Below are positions 1-9,768 of a stretch of 64,000 nt of DNA, piece by piece. Every line of letters starts with the position of its first letter. Positions within the stretch are counted from its first letter, which is position 1. The stretch covers positions 1-64,000 of the forward strand of contig NZ_SDKM01000018.1 of NCBI RefSeq assembly GCF_004519545.1, in the 5' to 3' direction. The notes under the pieces were generated by a model that saw only the letters and a list, made by a program, of their open reading frames with translations, was not told the origin of the DNA and searched no databases. A program made the position numbers and the translations under genes. This DNA comes from Nocardioides guangzhouensis. GTDB lineage: Bacteria > Actinomycetota > Actinomycetes > Propionibacteriales > Nocardioidaceae.

Positions 1-41
1 AGGGCTTGACGATCCATAGGAGCGTCCCGCCCCCCTCTCTC

Positions 42-104
42 GATAGTCCCAAACGTTCGAGGGGCCCTGGCTCGTCCTGGACCCCTCAAACGTTTGGGAC
101 TATC
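42..104. repeat. 63-bp inverted-repeat element, copy 1
   Basis: The outer arms are GATAGTCCCAAACG (42-55) and CGTTTGGGACTATC (91-104), perfect reverse complements. The centre also carries a partly paired GGCCCTGG/CCTGG segment, so the whole unit can fold as one long hairpin. The same arms occur at 1230-1292 and 16424-16487. Copy 1 lies just upstream of the nuclease-like gene starting at 169 and copy 2 forms its 3' end. Confidence 0.9.
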
Positions 105-168
105 CCGCCGCGACGGGAGCTGTGGATGATGCGAGCGGGAAGTCGGCCGGGTACCTGACCCTTTTGGG

Positions 169-1248
169 GTGCTCCGTGATCCTCCGCTTCCGGTCGGCGA
201 CCACCAGGTTGTGTGGCCGGTACGTCGCGACGTCACCGGCGTCGCCGGGCCCACGCCCGAACAGGCCCGTCGTCCGGGCTGGCGTCAGACCAGCCGCGGG
301 CTCTATGTTCCCGGCTCGGTCGACGGCGATCGCGTCGAGCAGCGCATCGTGGAGGCGGGCGCGATCATCCGCGGGTACGGCGCAGTCAGCGGGTGGGCGA
401 GCCTGCGTTGGCAAGGCGGGTACTGGTTCCCGGGCGTGCGCTCCGACGGAACCGCAGCACCGGTCGATCTGGTCACGGGCGGTCACGCCCTCCGGCCCCG
501 AGACGGGATCCGGATCTCGGAGGAGCGCCTGTCGCCGACCGATCTGGTGGCCGTCGACGGACTCTGCGTCACCTCGGCGGTCCGCTCGGTCTGCTTCATG
601 ATGCGCTACGCGCGCACCCTGGACGCGGCGGTGCAGGTGCTGGACATGGCGGCGTACTCGGACCTCGTGTCGCTCGACGAGATCGCGGCGTACGCGCTCG
701 ACCACCCCGGCTGGACCGGCATCCCGCGGTGTCGCGAGGCGATCGTGCGCGCGGACGAGAACTCCTGGTCGCCCATGGAGAGCGCCGCGCGATCCGTGTG
801 GACGGATGCGGCCGGGCTCCCGCGCCCGCTGTGCAACGTCCCCGTGTTCGACGTGGACGGCAGGCACGCCGGGACGCCGGACCTCCTCGATCCCGCCGTC
901 GGCCTGGTCCTCGAGTACGACGGGGCGCTGCACCTGGCTGGCTCGCAGCGAGCCCGCGACGTACGTCGTGACGAGGCGTACCGCTCCCTCGGTCTGGAGG
1001 TCCTGATCGTCGTGGCCTCGGACCTGACCAACCGACACCGGTTGGCCGAGCGCATGATCGCAGCCCACGACAGAGCCGCCCGGCTGCCCCGCACGCCGGA
1101 GTGGACTCTCAACCGACCCGCCTGGTGGGTATCCACGGACACCGTGCTGCAGCGTCGCGCCCTCGTCGGGCTCGACCGCGACCGGTGGCTCCGCCTGCGC
1201 CTCCGCACCCGCCTGACCCACACCCAAGGGATAGTCCCAAACGTTTGA
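169..1248 (+). CDS. AbiEi-like / DUF559-type nuclease-fold protein
   Basis: A 359-residue protein of a type abundant in Nocardioides, with an N-terminal region resembling AbiEi antitoxin-type winged-helix proteins and a C-terminal DUF559/Vsr-like segment. The visible PD-(D/E)XK-style residues are Glu203 in SPMES, Asp237 in TPDLLD and Glu249/Asp251 in LVLEYDG. No AbiEii-like toxin gene lies beside it in the window. The start is a GTG; later in-frame GTG codons are possible. The last residues (IVPNV) and the TGA stop are read from the left arm of repeat copy 2, and copy 1 sits upstream, so the gene is bracketed by two copies of the same palindrome. The biochemical role is unknown; a nuclease acting on or spread with the repeat is only an inference. 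Confidence 0.7.
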   Translation: MLRDPPLPVGDHQVVWPVRRDVTGVAGPTPEQARRPGWRQTSRGLYVPGSVDGDRVEQRIVEAGAIIRGYGAVSGWASLRWQGGYWFPGVRSDGTAAPVDLVTGGHALRPRDGIRISEERLSPTDLVAVDGLCVTSAVRSVCFMMRYARTLDAAVQVLDMAAYSDLVSLDEIAAYALDHPGWTGIPRCREAIVRADENSWSPMESAARSVWTDAAGLPRPLCNVPVFDVDGRHAGTPDLLDPAVGLVLEYDGALHLAGSQRARDVRRDEAYRSLGLEVLIVVASDLTNRHRLAERMIAAHDRAARLPRTPEWTLNRPAWWVSTDTVLQRRALVGLDRDRWLRLRLRTRLTHTQGIVPNV

Positions 1249-1292
1249 GGGACCCTGGACGCTCCAGGACCCCTCAAACGTTTGGGACTATC
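1230..1292. repeat. 63-bp inverted-repeat element, copy 2
   Basis: The arms GATAGTCCCAAACG (1230-1243) and CGTTTGGGACTATC (1279-1292) match copy 1 exactly, and the centre GGGACCCTGG.CGC.CCAGGACCCC is itself palindromic. It lies between the convergent 3' ends of the nuclease-like gene (+) and pstB (-), so it can serve as a bidirectional terminator. The TGA of the upstream gene (1246-1248) is inside the repeat. Confidence 0.9.
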
Positions 1293-1302
1293 GGGGAGCG
1301 GG

Positions 1303-2082
<780 letters not shown>

Positions 2083-2093
2083 GGTGCTTCCTC

Positions 2094-3173
2094 TCAGCGC
2101 CCCTTCTTGGGGGCGAAGAACTTGCCGATCGCGCGGGCGCCCAGGTTCAGCGCCATCACGATCACGATCAGGACCAGCGCGGCGCCCCATGCGCGCGCCT
2201 GGCCCGCCTCGGGCGGGAGCCCGGGCTGGGTGTAGGAGAAGTAGATGAAGACCGGGAGCGTGGTCACCGGCTCGCTGAACATGTTCATGTTCAGGCCGTC
2301 GGTCTTGCCGGCGATGATCAGCAGCGGCGCGGTCTCACCGATGATGCGGGCGACGGCCAGCGTGACGCCGGTGATGATGCCGCTCATCGCGGTCGGCAGC
2401 ACGACCTTGGAGACCGTGCGCCACTTCGGCACGCCCAGGGCGTACGACGCCTCGCGGAGCTCGTCCGGGACCAGCTTCAGCATCTCCTCGGTCGAGCGGA
2501 CCACGATCGGGATCATCAGCAGGGACAGCGCCACCGAGCCACCGAAGCCCATCCGCACGCCCTCGCCGAAGAAGAGCACGAACAGCGCGTAGGCGAACAG
2601 ACCGGCGACGATCGACGGGATGCCGGTCATCACGTCCACCAGGAACGTGATCCAGCGGGCCAGCCGCGAGGTCTTGCCGTACTCCACGAGGTAGATCCCG
2701 CAGAAGATGCCGACCGGGATCGAGATGATCGCCGCCCAGGCGGTCACGAGCAGCGTGCCCATGATCGCGTGGTAGATGCCGCCCTGCTGGTCGCCGATCA
2801 CGTTGCGCATCGAGTAGGTCAGGAACTCGGCGTTGATCTGCGGGAGGCCCTCTGCCACGACCTTCCAGATCAGCGTGACCAGCGGGATCAGCGCGAGCAC
2901 GAACGCCGTCCACACCAGGCCGGTCATCATCCGGTCCTTGGCCCGGCGGCCGTCCTCGACGAGTCGGGACCACAGCGGTACGCCGACCAGGTAGAGCACG
3001 ACGGCGACCACGGCGATGCCGACGGGGCCCCAGCCCAGGAGCAGCCCGAGCATGGCGCTGGCGGCGACCGCGATCGCGATCACCAGCAGCGGCGCCCAGC
3101 GCGGCAGCGAGGGCGTCTTCAGGTGCATGGACGACCGGGTCGGGGTCGGTGGGGTGGGGGTGATCGTGGCCAT
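2094..3173 (-). CDS. pstA: Phosphate ABC transporter permease PstA
   Basis: Membrane permease half of the phosphate importer. The last roughly 290 residues match PstA, with the inner-membrane permease loop [11 protein letters not shown] that contacts the ATPase. At 359 residues it is longer than the usual 280-300: the first 75 or so residues add two predicted membrane segments (around residues 28-48 and 51-70) before the core. The start codon ATG shares one base with the pstC stop (TGATG), which points to translational coupling. Sits between pstC and pstB in the operon. Confidence 0.95.
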   Translation of the reverse strand: MATITPTPPTPTRSSMHLKTPSLPRWAPLLVIAIAVAASAMLGLLLGWGPVGIAVVAVVLYLVGVPLWSRLVEDGRRAKDRMMTGLVWTAFVLALIPLVTLIWKVVAEGLPQINAEFLTYSMRNVIGDQQGGIYHAIMGTLLVTAWAAIISIPVGIFCGIYLVEYGKTSRLARWITFLVDVMTGIPSIVAGLFAYALFVLFFGEGVRMGFGGSVALSLLMIPIVVRSTEEMLKLVPDELREASYALGVPKWRTVSKVVLPTAMSGIITGVTLAVARIIGETAPLLIIAGKTDGLNMNMFSEPVTTLPVFIYFSYTQPGLPPEAGQARAWGAALVLIVIVMALNLGARAIGKFFAPKKGR

Positions 3174-4105
3174 CAGGAGCGCTCCCTCTCGGTCCGGGCG
3201 ACGATCGCGCGGGCCGCGAAGTTCACGGCGAACGTGATCACGAACAGCACCAGGCCGCTCGCGATCAGTGCGTTGACCTTGAGCCCGGTCGCCTCCGGGA
3301 AGTTCAGGGCGATGTTCGCCGCGATCGTCGACGGGTTGGTCGACGAGATCAGGTTGAAGGTCACCACGCCGCTCGCCGAGAGGACCATGGCCACCGCCAT
3401 CGTCTCGCCGAGGGCCCGGCCGAGGCCGAGCATGGTCGCGGAGACCATGCCGGAGCGGGCGTACGGGAAGACGGACAGCTTGATCATCTCCCAGCGGGTG
3501 GCACCGAGGGCCATCGCCGCCTCCATGTGCAGCTGGGGGGTCTGCGTGAAGATCTCACGGCTGATCGCGGTGATGATCGGGAGCACCATGATCGCGAGCA
3601 CGATCGACGCGGTGAGGATGGTGCGGCCGGTGCTGCTCGCGGGGCCGGCGAAGAACGGCAGGAAGCCGAGGTACTCCTCGAGCCACTGGTAGAGCGGCTT
3701 GAGCTGCGGCCCCAGGAAGGCGATGCCCCAGAGGCCGTAGACGACAGAGGGTACGGCGGCGAGCAGGTCGATCATGTAGCCCACGACCCCGGAGATGCGA
3801 CGCGGGGTGTAGAACGCGATCACCAGCGCCACGCCGATGGCGAGGGGGGTGGCGATCAGCAGCGCCAGGATCGCGGCCAGGAGCGTGCCGAAGACCAGCG
3901 GCCAGACGTAGTCCAGGAAGTTGGCGGCGCCGTCGAGGGCCGCTCCGCTGGCGCCGAGGGCCGGGAAGCCCTCGAGGGTCAGGAAGAGGGCAACGCCCGC
4001 GAGGGCGACGAGAATGGCGATGCCGGCACCGCGGGCGATGCCGGCGAAGATCACGTCGCCACGGCGCCGCGGCGCCTTGTCGCGGGTGGCGATGGTGGTG
4101 GACAC
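3173..4105 (-). CDS. pstC: Phosphate ABC transporter permease PstC
   Basis: Second membrane permease of the phosphate importer, 310 residues with about six transmembrane segments. The permease-ATPase contact loop (EAAMALGATRWEMI) and the C-terminal PstC region are clear. It starts at a GTG with GAGGAG spaced well upstream. It is separated from pstS by a 64-bp gap filled by a strong stem-loop, and overlaps pstA by one base. The N-terminus is short and basic, consistent with an inside-facing first segment. Confidence 0.96.
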   Translation of the reverse strand: MSTTIATRDKAPRRRGDVIFAGIARGAGIAILVALAGVALFLTLEGFPALGASGAALDGAANFLDYVWPLVFGTLLAAILALLIATPLAIGVALVIAFYTPRRISGVVGYMIDLLAAVPSVVYGLWGIAFLGPQLKPLYQWLEEYLGFLPFFAGPASSTGRTILTASIVLAIMVLPIITAISREIFTQTPQLHMEAAMALGATRWEMIKLSVFPYARSGMVSATMLGLGRALGETMAVAMVLSASGVVTFNLISSTNPSTIAANIALNFPEATGLKVNALIASGLVLFVITFAVNFAARAIVARTERERS

Positions 4106-4123
4106 GGAACTCCTCGGAACGGT

Positions 4124-4163
4124 GCTCAGGTGCGGCGACCCCGTCGGGCCGCCGCACCTGAGC
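4124..4163 (-). terminator. Intercistronic stem-loop between pstS and pstC
   Basis: GCTCAGGTGCGGCG (4124-4137) pairs perfectly over 14 bp with 4150-4163 around a 12-base loop. It lies directly after the pstS stop and 18 bp before pstC, with no T-run. Such hairpins usually protect or partly terminate the upstream message, giving much more binding protein than permease. Confidence 0.75.
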
Positions 4164-4169
4164 GACGGG

Positions 4170-5279
4170 TCACTTCGCGCTGATCTGCGAGACGATGCCG
4201 TTGGCCTCGTCCGCGAGCTCGGCGTCGAGCGGGGCGGAACCGGCGTTGTCGGCGGCGGTCTGCTGGCCCTCCTCGCTGATCACGTAGGTCAGGTAGCCCT
4301 TGACCAGGTCGGCGGTGGCCTGGTCGTCGTAGTGCTGGCAGGCTATGAGGTACGACGCGAGCAGCAGCGGGTAGGCGCCCGACTCGGTGGTGGTGCGGTC
4401 GACGTCGATGGCCATGCTGACGTCGGTCGCGGTCTCGGCCCGCGGGGATACCGCGAGCACCTTGGCGGCGGCCTCGGCGGACGGCGCGACGTACTCCTCG
4501 CCGACCTTGATGGAGGCGACCTGGAGGTCACCGACCTGGCTCTCGTCGGCGTACCCGATCGAGCCCTCGCCCTCCTTGACGGCCTGGATGACACCCGAGG
4601 TGCCCTGCGCGGCCTCACCGGACTTCAGCGGCCACAGCTTGTCCTTCTCGTGCGGCCAGCCGCCGTCGGAGGCCTTCTCGAGGTAGTCGGTGAAGTTCTC
4701 CGTGGTGCCCGACTCGTCGGAGCGGTGCACCGGGGTGATCTTGGTCGACGGCAGGTCCGCGTCGGGGTTCTCCTGCTTGATCGCCGGGTCGTTCCAGGTG
4801 GTGATCTTCTCGTTGAAGATCTTGCCGATGGTCTCGGCGGACAGGTTGAGGGTGTCCACGCCGGGGAGGTTGTAGACGACCGCGATCGGGCTGACGTACG
4901 CCGGGACCTCGACCGGGTCCTCGCCGCCGCAGCGCTCCTTGGCGTCGCTGAGCTCGGTGGCCTCGTCGTCGTCCTTGAGGTAGGAGTCGGAGCCTGCGAA
5001 GTCGACGGCGCCTGCGATGAACTTCTCGCGGCCGGCGCCGGAGCCGGACGGGGTGTAGTTCACGGTGACGCCCGAGTTCTCGCCCTGGAAGCCCGCGCGC
5101 CAGGCGGTCTGGGCCGCCTCCTGGGCGCTCGAGCCCTCGCCGGTGAGGGTGCCGGACAGGCCGCTGTCGCTGCTGCTGCCGGAGTCCTCGTTGCCGGCGC
5201 CGCAGGCCGACAGGCCGGCGGCGAGGGCGATCACGGCGACGCCGGGGACGATCGCCCGGCGGAACGAAGTGCGCTTCAC
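4170..5279 (-). CDS. pstS: Phosphate-binding lipoprotein PstS
   Basis: The extracellular phosphate receptor that feeds PstCAB. The 369-residue precursor has a signal peptide ending in the lipobox LSAC (cysteine about residue 26), then a Ser/Gly-rich linker and the PBP-like fold with phosphate-contact segments such as GSGAG and SDESGTTENF. The start is GTG with AGGAG seven bases upstream. An ATG three bases before it opens a two-codon reading frame (ATG AAG TGA) that overlaps the GTG. First gene of the operon, driven from the region 5280-5460, which holds a PHO box. Confidence 0.97.
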   Translation of the reverse strand: MKRTSFRRAIVPGVAVIALAAGLSACGAGNEDSGSSSDSGLSGTLTGEGSSAQEAAQTAWRAGFQGENSGVTVNYTPSGSGAGREKFIAGAVDFAGSDSYLKDDDEATELSDAKERCGGEDPVEVPAYVSPIAVVYNLPGVDTLNLSAETIGKIFNEKITTWNDPAIKQENPDADLPSTKITPVHRSDESGTTENFTDYLEKASDGGWPHEKDKLWPLKSGEAAQGTSGVIQAVKEGEGSIGYADESQVGDLQVASIKVGEEYVAPSAEAAAKVLAVSPRAETATDVSMAIDVDRTTTESGAYPLLLASYLIACQHYDDQATADLVKGYLTYVISEEGQQTAADNAGSAPLDAELADEANGIVSQISAK

Positions 5280-5354
5280 TTCATGTCTCCTGAATGTCTT
5301 TGGTCAATGCTGACAACTGGGAAGTTAGGCAACCGAGGTGACGTGACCCGTTGG

Positions 5355-5376
5355 CCTCGGTGAACGGCGGGTGAAC
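5355..5376 (-). promoter_or_regulatory. PHO box upstream of pstS
   Basis: On the minus strand two adjacent 11-base units read GTTCACCCGCC and GTTCACCGAGG. This is the direct-repeat architecture (GTTCACC plus four bases) described for PhoP binding in Streptomyces. It lies about 75 bp upstream of pstS and orients toward it. The rest of 5280-5460 shows no gene; a lone GTTCACG half-unit sits at 5425-5431. Confidence 0.85.
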
Positions 5377-5460
5377 GGTGCCCGGCCACCTGGTCACGTG
5401 CCCGCGGGGATGAGACGGCGATCACGTGAACGAGGGCGTGTCGCGACCCTTCCGAGCCCG

Positions 5461-6348
5461 TCAGCGAACCCGGTGGACCTCCAGGGAGACGACCCTGCCC
5501 TTGCGGTGGTGGAGCACCACGAGCTCGGCCGGCTCGAGCTTGCGGTCCTCGAACCCGAGCGCCTCCCAGAGCTGTGGAAGGACGGGTCGATGCGTGCAGA
5601 CCAGGGTGCGCTTGCCCTGGGCGAGCAGGTCGGCGGCCACCTCGGCGATGCCGCCCGCGGTCGCGTCCTCCTCCGAGAGCCGGTCGTCGGACTCGACCCG
5701 CCGCCCGGTCGCGTCGGCGTACGGCGTGACGGTGGCGACGCACCGGGTGCTGCTGGAGGTGACCAGCCGGGTGACGCCGTACGCCGCGATCAGCGGGACG
5801 AGCCGCTCGGCCTGTGCGGTCCCGCGGGCAAGCAGCGGCCGGAACCGGTCGTCGGCCCGCCATCGCGAGCGGGACCTGGCGGCCGCGTGCCGGAGCACGA
5901 CCAGGGTGCGGGTGGCCCGGGGCTCTTCGAGCGCCTCCTCGAGGGTCACCCTGTCGTGGTCGTAGGTGAGCAGCCTGGCCGCCTTGGCCACCGTCACCCA
6001 CGCCACCTCGTCGATCTCGGCGTTCGGCGCATAGCCGCTGATGTCGTCGGGGCCGGTCACCCGGCCCACCCAGTAGTGCACGGTCTTGGCGCGGCTGGCG
6101 GTGACGGGGTAGCGCTGGTCGGACAGCGGGCGGCCCAGCCGGATCGCCAGCCCGGTCTCCTCCTCGACCTCGCGCACCGCCGCCGCGGTGGCGTGCTCAC
6201 CGCGGTCGAGCTTCCCCTTGGGGAACGACCAGTCGTCGTACTTCGGACGGTGCACCAGGAGCACCTCGCCCCCGCCGGAGCCTGACCCGTGGCCGGTCTT
6301 GCGGAGCACGACCGCTCCGGCGGCGAGGACGTCGGGGCGACTCGGCAT
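5461..6348 (-). CDS. mutT1: MutT1-type Nudix hydrolase with histidine phosphatase domain
   Basis: A two-domain protein like mycobacterial MutT1, which hydrolyses oxidised and other nucleotides. Residues 1-140 are a Nudix domain with the box GKLDRGEHATAAAVREVEEE (GX5EX7REXXEE). The remaining 150 residues are a histidine-phosphatase-like domain starting at VLRHAAA and ending near VCTHRPVLPQLW. The length of 295 residues fits the family. The start at 6348 gives MPSRPDVLAAGAVV; the open frame extends far upstream but overlaps the divergent gene at 6391. In mycobacteria mutT1 is adjacent to ppk1, which lies 1.2 kb away here, so a link to polyphosphate or phosphate stress is plausible. Confidence 0.93.
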   Translation of the reverse strand: MPSRPDVLAAGAVVLRKTGHGSGSGGGEVLLVHRPKYDDWSFPKGKLDRGEHATAAAVREVEEETGLAIRLGRPLSDQRYPVTASRAKTVHYWVGRVTGPDDISGYAPNAEIDEVAWVTVAKAARLLTYDHDRVTLEEALEEPRATRTLVVLRHAAARSRSRWRADDRFRPLLARGTAQAERLVPLIAAYGVTRLVTSSSTRCVATVTPYADATGRRVESDDRLSEEDATAGGIAEVAADLLAQGKRTLVCTHRPVLPQLWEALGFEDRKLEPAELVVLHHRKGRVVSLEVHRVR

Positions 6349-6390
6349 ACGGCTAGTCTCACACCACCTCGTCCCCGGAAGGGAGTCCTG

Positions 6391-7452
6391 ATGCCCCGGA
6401 CGCGCGTCACGCGACGCGTCGCCCTGCTCACCGCGGTGGCCGTGGCGGTGGTCGGGGTCGCCGCAGCCGTGGGGTACGTCGTGTGGCCGAAGGGGAGCGA
6501 CTTCGAGCGCGCCGCGGGGCTGCTGCCGGCCGAGACCCTGCGCGTGAGCTGGACGGACTGGTCCCGGCTGCGGGCCGAGTCCGACATGGCGGACCCGGCG
6601 GGGACGGGCGAGCCGGAGTTCCTCTCGGAGCTTGCGGACCGGGACCTCGCGGTGTCCTCGCTGGCGGCGTCGGCCCCCGCCCTGCGCAAGAACCTCGGGT
6701 TCGACCCGGCGGCGGCGGACTGGGAGATCCTCGGTCAGGGTCGCGGCGGCATGGTGCTGGTCCTCAAGGTCTCCGACGACACCGACCTCGGGACGGTGGC
6801 AACCCACTACGAGGAGGCCGGGTTCATGCGGCCCGACGACGACCCGATGTCCGGCGGCGTGTGGAAGGGCGGCCCCGACGTGGTCGCGGGCCTCGACGGG
6901 CTCGGGTCGCCGGAGCTCCAGCACGTGGCGTTCCTCGAGGACGAGGGCCTGCTGCTGAGCTCGGACAACGCCGGATACCTCGAGTCCGCGGTGCCCTTCG
7001 CCACGGGTGACGAGGACGGCCTCGACCTCTCCCACCTGGCCGGCCCCGCCGGGGACCCGCTGGCCGCGGTGGCGCTGGCGAAGGACCTGGCCTGCGAGGA
7101 GCTGAGCATGGCCTCGGCCGACCCGGACGCCCAGGCGCAGGCCGACCAGCTGGTCGACCAGGCCGGTGGGGTGGACCCGGTGACCGGCTACCTCGTGGCG
7201 ATCGGCCCGGACCGGTCGCTGACCGTGGTCCTCGACTTCGAGAACGACGACCAGGCCGAGCAGAACGCCCGGTCCCGGAAGGCGCTGGCCGGGGCGGAGG
7301 ACCCGGGTCAGCTGCTGGCCTACGACGAGCTGTTCGACCTCGACGACGTCGAGGCGGACGGGCACACGGTGGTGCTCACCGGCACCGCGCACCTCGCGAA
7401 CGCGCCGCTGTCGAACCTGTCGTCGGGCCCGGTGCTGCTGGCGTCCTGCTGA
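6391..7452 (+). CDS. Membrane-anchored or secreted protein of unknown function
   Basis: A 353-residue protein that I do not recognise. Residues about 8-30 form a hydrophobic signal or anchor following a basic MPRTRVTRR start, so most of the chain should be outside the membrane. The rest is acidic (many Asp/Glu), with no obvious enzyme motif; a single Cys pair is visible (ACEELS and the final Cys). The start is ATG 6391 with GGAAGGGAG upstream. It is inserted between mutT1 and ppk and divergent from mutT1, so it may share their regulation, but no PHO box is seen in the 42-bp gap. Confidence 0.8.
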   Translation: MPRTRVTRRVALLTAVAVAVVGVAAAVGYVVWPKGSDFERAAGLLPAETLRVSWTDWSRLRAESDMADPAGTGEPEFLSELADRDLAVSSLAASAPALRKNLGFDPAAADWEILGQGRGGMVLVLKVSDDTDLGTVATHYEEAGFMRPDDDPMSGGVWKGGPDVVAGLDGLGSPELQHVAFLEDEGLLLSSDNAGYLESAVPFATGDEDGLDLSHLAGPAGDPLAAVALAKDLACEELSMASADPDAQAQADQLVDQAGGVDPVTGYLVAIGPDRSLTVVLDFENDDQAEQNARSRKALAGAEDPGQLLAYDELFDLDDVEADGHTVVLTGTAHLANAPLSNLSSGPVLLASC

Positions 7453-7463
7453 TCGTCGGGACC

Positions 7464-7547
7464 TTGGTTTCGAGACGGTCGCAGAGCGACCTCCTCAACC
7501 AGCGGTCGACGGTCTCCCGGGACCTCCTCAACCAGCGGTCGACGGTC
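7464..7547. repeat. REP-like repeat family B, one and a half copies
   Basis: The unit begins TTGGTTTCGAGACGG and ends CTCCTCAACCAGCGG (7464-7505) with an inner GGTCGC/GCGACC hairpin. A 27-bp segment (7488-7514) is exactly repeated at 7521-7547, a 33-bp step. Three related units lie at 29478-29630. The block fills the gap between the convergent ends of the 6391 gene and ppk, and its last bases overlap the ppk stop codon. Confidence 0.85.
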
Positions 7548-9729
7548 AGCGACGACGGCGCTGTCGCTCGATGAGGTACTCCTGAAGGTGCACCGAATCC
7601 ACCCCCGGAGGAGGCGTGCGGCGCCACTCGCCGTCGGCGGCGAGCTGCCAGGCCTGCGTGTCCTCGGCGAAGGACAGGTCGAGCAGCTCACCGACGTCGG
7701 CGACGAGCTCGTCGTCGGGCAGCCGCACCAGCACCTCGACCCGGCGGTCGAGGTTGCGGTGCATGAGGTCGGCCGAGCCGATCCATGCCTCGGGTGCGCC
7801 GCCGTTCTCGAACCAGTAGACCCGGCTGTGCTCGAGGAACCGGCCGAGGACCGAGCGCACCTCGATCGTCTCGGACAGGCCGGGGACGCCGGGGCGCAGC
7901 GCGCAGATGCCGCGCACCAGGAGCTGGACGGGCACGCCGGCCTGGGAGGCGGTATAGAGCGCGTCGATGAGCGACTCGTCGACGATCGAGTTGGCCTTGA
8001 GCCGGATCCGGGCCGGCCGGCCCGCCCGGTGCGCGTCGATCTCGCCCTGGATCCGGTCGAGCAGCCCGTCCCGGACGGAGTCGGGCGCGACCAGGAGCTG
8101 GTCGTACTCCGCGTTCCGCGAGAAGCCGCTGAGGTTGTTGAACAGGTGGGCGACGTCCTCGCCGATCGCCGGGTCCGCGGTGAGCAGGCCGAGGTCCTCG
8201 TACATCCGCGCGGTCTTGGGGTTGTAGTTGCCGGTGCCGATGTGGGTGTAGCGGCGGATCCCCTCGGGCTCGTCGCGCACCACCATCGACAGCTTGCAGT
8301 GGGTCTTGAGCCCGACCAGCCCGTAGACCACGTGGCAGCCGGCGTGCTCGAGCTTGCGGGCCCAGCGGATGTTGTTGGACTCGTCGAACCTGGCCTTGAT
8401 CTCCACGATCACCAGCACCTGCTTGCCGGCCTCGGCGGCGTCGACGAGGGCGTCGATGATCGGGGAGTCTCCCGAGGTGCGGTAGAGCGTCTGCTTGATC
8501 GCCAGCACGTGCGGGTCCGCGGCCGCCTGCTCGACGAAGCGCTGCACGGAGGTGGCGAACGAGTCGTAGGGGTGGTGCAGCAGCACGTCGGTGCGCCGGG
8601 TCGCCTTGAACACGTCCACCGGGCTCGCCGACTCGACCTCGGCCAGGTGCCGGTGCGTGGTCGGCACGAAGGCGGCGTACTTGAGCTCCTCGCGGGCGAG
8701 GTCGGCGATGTCGTGCAGGCCGCGCAGGTCGAGCGGGCCGGGCAGCCGGACCACCTCGCCCGCGGAGACGCCGAGCTCGGAGACCAGCAGGTCGAGCACC
8801 TTGTCGTCGATCGACTCCTCGACCTCCAGCCGCACCGGCGGCCCGAACTTGCGCCGCAGCAGCTCCTTCTCGAGGGCGGCGAGGAGGTTCTCGGCGTCGT
8901 CCTCCTCGACCTCGAGGTCCTCGTTGCGGGTGACCCGGAACGTGTGGACCTGGAGCACCTCCATGCCCGGGAACAGCCGCTTCAGATGCTCGCCGATGAC
9001 GTCCTCGAGCGGCACGAAACGCTGGTTGCCGAGCGGCACGAACCGGTTGAAGATCGGCGGCACCTTCACCCGGGCGAAGTGCTCCTTGCCGGTCGTGGGG
9101 TTGCGGACCAGGACGGCGATGTTGAGCGACAGGCCGGAGATGTAGGGGAACGGGTGCGCCGGGTCCACCGCCAGCGGCGTGAGCACCGGGAACACCCGGT
9201 CCTTGAACAGCCGCTTGCAGAACTTCTGCTCCTCGCGGTCGAGGTCGTCCCACCGGACCAGCTCGATGCCCTGGTCCTGCAGAGCCGGCACGATCTCCTT
9301 CGCGAACAGCGCGGCGTGCCGCGACATCAGCTCGGCACTGGTGGCCCAGATCGAGTCGAGCACCTCGCGCGGGAGGTGGCCGGACGCCGAGCGGACCGCG
9401 ACGCCCGCCGCGATGCGGCGCTTGAGGCCGGCGACGCGGACCATGAAGAACTCGTCGAGGTTGCTGGCGAAGATCGCGAGGAAGCGGACCCGCTCCAGCA
9501 GCGGCAGCGACGGGTCCTCCGCGAGCTCGAGGACCCGCTGGTTGAACCGCAGCCACGACTCCTCGCGGTCCAGGAAGCGGTCCTCGAACGCGCCGAGGTC
9601 GGCCACCTCCACCGGGTCGGGGACGTACGGCGGGTCGACGTCGAACTCGCCGGCCTCGAGCTGCCCGCCCTCCACCGGCCCTTCGTCGAGTGAGCCGCTG
9701 ACGTGCGAAGGGAGGCTGTCCTGCGTCAT
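7546..9729 (-). CDS. ppk1: Polyphosphate kinase 1
   Basis: Makes inorganic polyphosphate from ATP, and the reverse. The 727-residue length and domain order (N-terminal, head, two C-terminal phospholipase-D-like domains) fit PPK1. The phosphorylated catalytic histidine is in [14 protein letters not shown], the second active-site histidine in [12 protein letters not shown], and HHPYDSF marks the ATP-binding part. An N-terminal acidic extension of about 45 residues precedes the core. The ATG at 9729 is preceded by a PHO box only 17 bp away, which predicts induction when phosphate is scarce. A hydrolase gene starts divergently at 9888. Confidence 0.97.
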   Translation of the reverse strand: MTQDSLPSHVSGSLDEGPVEGGQLEAGEFDVDPPYVPDPVEVADLGAFEDRFLDREESWLRFNQRVLELAEDPSLPLLERVRFLAIFASNLDEFFMVRVAGLKRRIAAGVAVRSASGHLPREVLDSIWATSAELMSRHAALFAKEIVPALQDQGIELVRWDDLDREEQKFCKRLFKDRVFPVLTPLAVDPAHPFPYISGLSLNIAVLVRNPTTGKEHFARVKVPPIFNRFVPLGNQRFVPLEDVIGEHLKRLFPGMEVLQVHTFRVTRNEDLEVEEDDAENLLAALEKELLRRKFGPPVRLEVEESIDDKVLDLLVSELGVSAGEVVRLPGPLDLRGLHDIADLAREELKYAAFVPTTHRHLAEVESASPVDVFKATRRTDVLLHHPYDSFATSVQRFVEQAAADPHVLAIKQTLYRTSGDSPIIDALVDAAEAGKQVLVIVEIKARFDESNNIRWARKLEHAGCHVVYGLVGLKTHCKLSMVVRDEPEGIRRYTHIGTGNYNPKTARMYEDLGLLTADPAIGEDVAHLFNNLSGFSRNAEYDQLLVAPDSVRDGLLDRIQGEIDAHRAGRPARIRLKANSIVDESLIDALYTASQAGVPVQLLVRGICALRPGVPGLSETIEVRSVLGRFLEHSRVYWFENGGAPEAWIGSADLMHRNLDRRVEVLVRLPDDELVADVGELLDLSFAEDTQAWQLAADGEWRRTPPPGVDSVHLQEYLIERQRRRR

Positions 9730-9746
9730 GGATCGAGTGTCCCACC

Positions 9747-9768
9747 GCCGGGTGAACGACGGGTGACG
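9747..9768 (-). promoter_or_regulatory. PHO box upstream of ppk
   Basis: On the minus strand two adjacent 11-base units read CGTCACCCGTC and GTTCACCCGGC, the second a perfect GTTCACC unit. Spacing is exactly 11, as in the pstS box. The site ends 17 bp from the ppk start codon. Streptomyces ppk is a known PhoP target. Confidence 0.8.

Noticed and set aside
5425..5431. A further PHO unit (GTTCACG) upstream of pstS
   Set aside because: A lone seven-base match 55 bp from the main box; no direct-repeat partner.
6342..6360. Leaderless -10 for mutT1
   Set aside because: The best match (TAGCCG) is one base from the ATG, so the spacing does not fit.
6349..7392. Long N-terminal extension of the mutT1 frame
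   Set aside because: It is antisense to the 6391 gene and lacks a ribosome site; the domain starts at MPSRPDV.
7588..9693. A 701-codon open frame on the + strand
   Set aside because: It is antisense to ppk, whose motifs are unmistakable; Gly/Arg/Val-biased composition is typical of a shadow frame in high-GC DNA.
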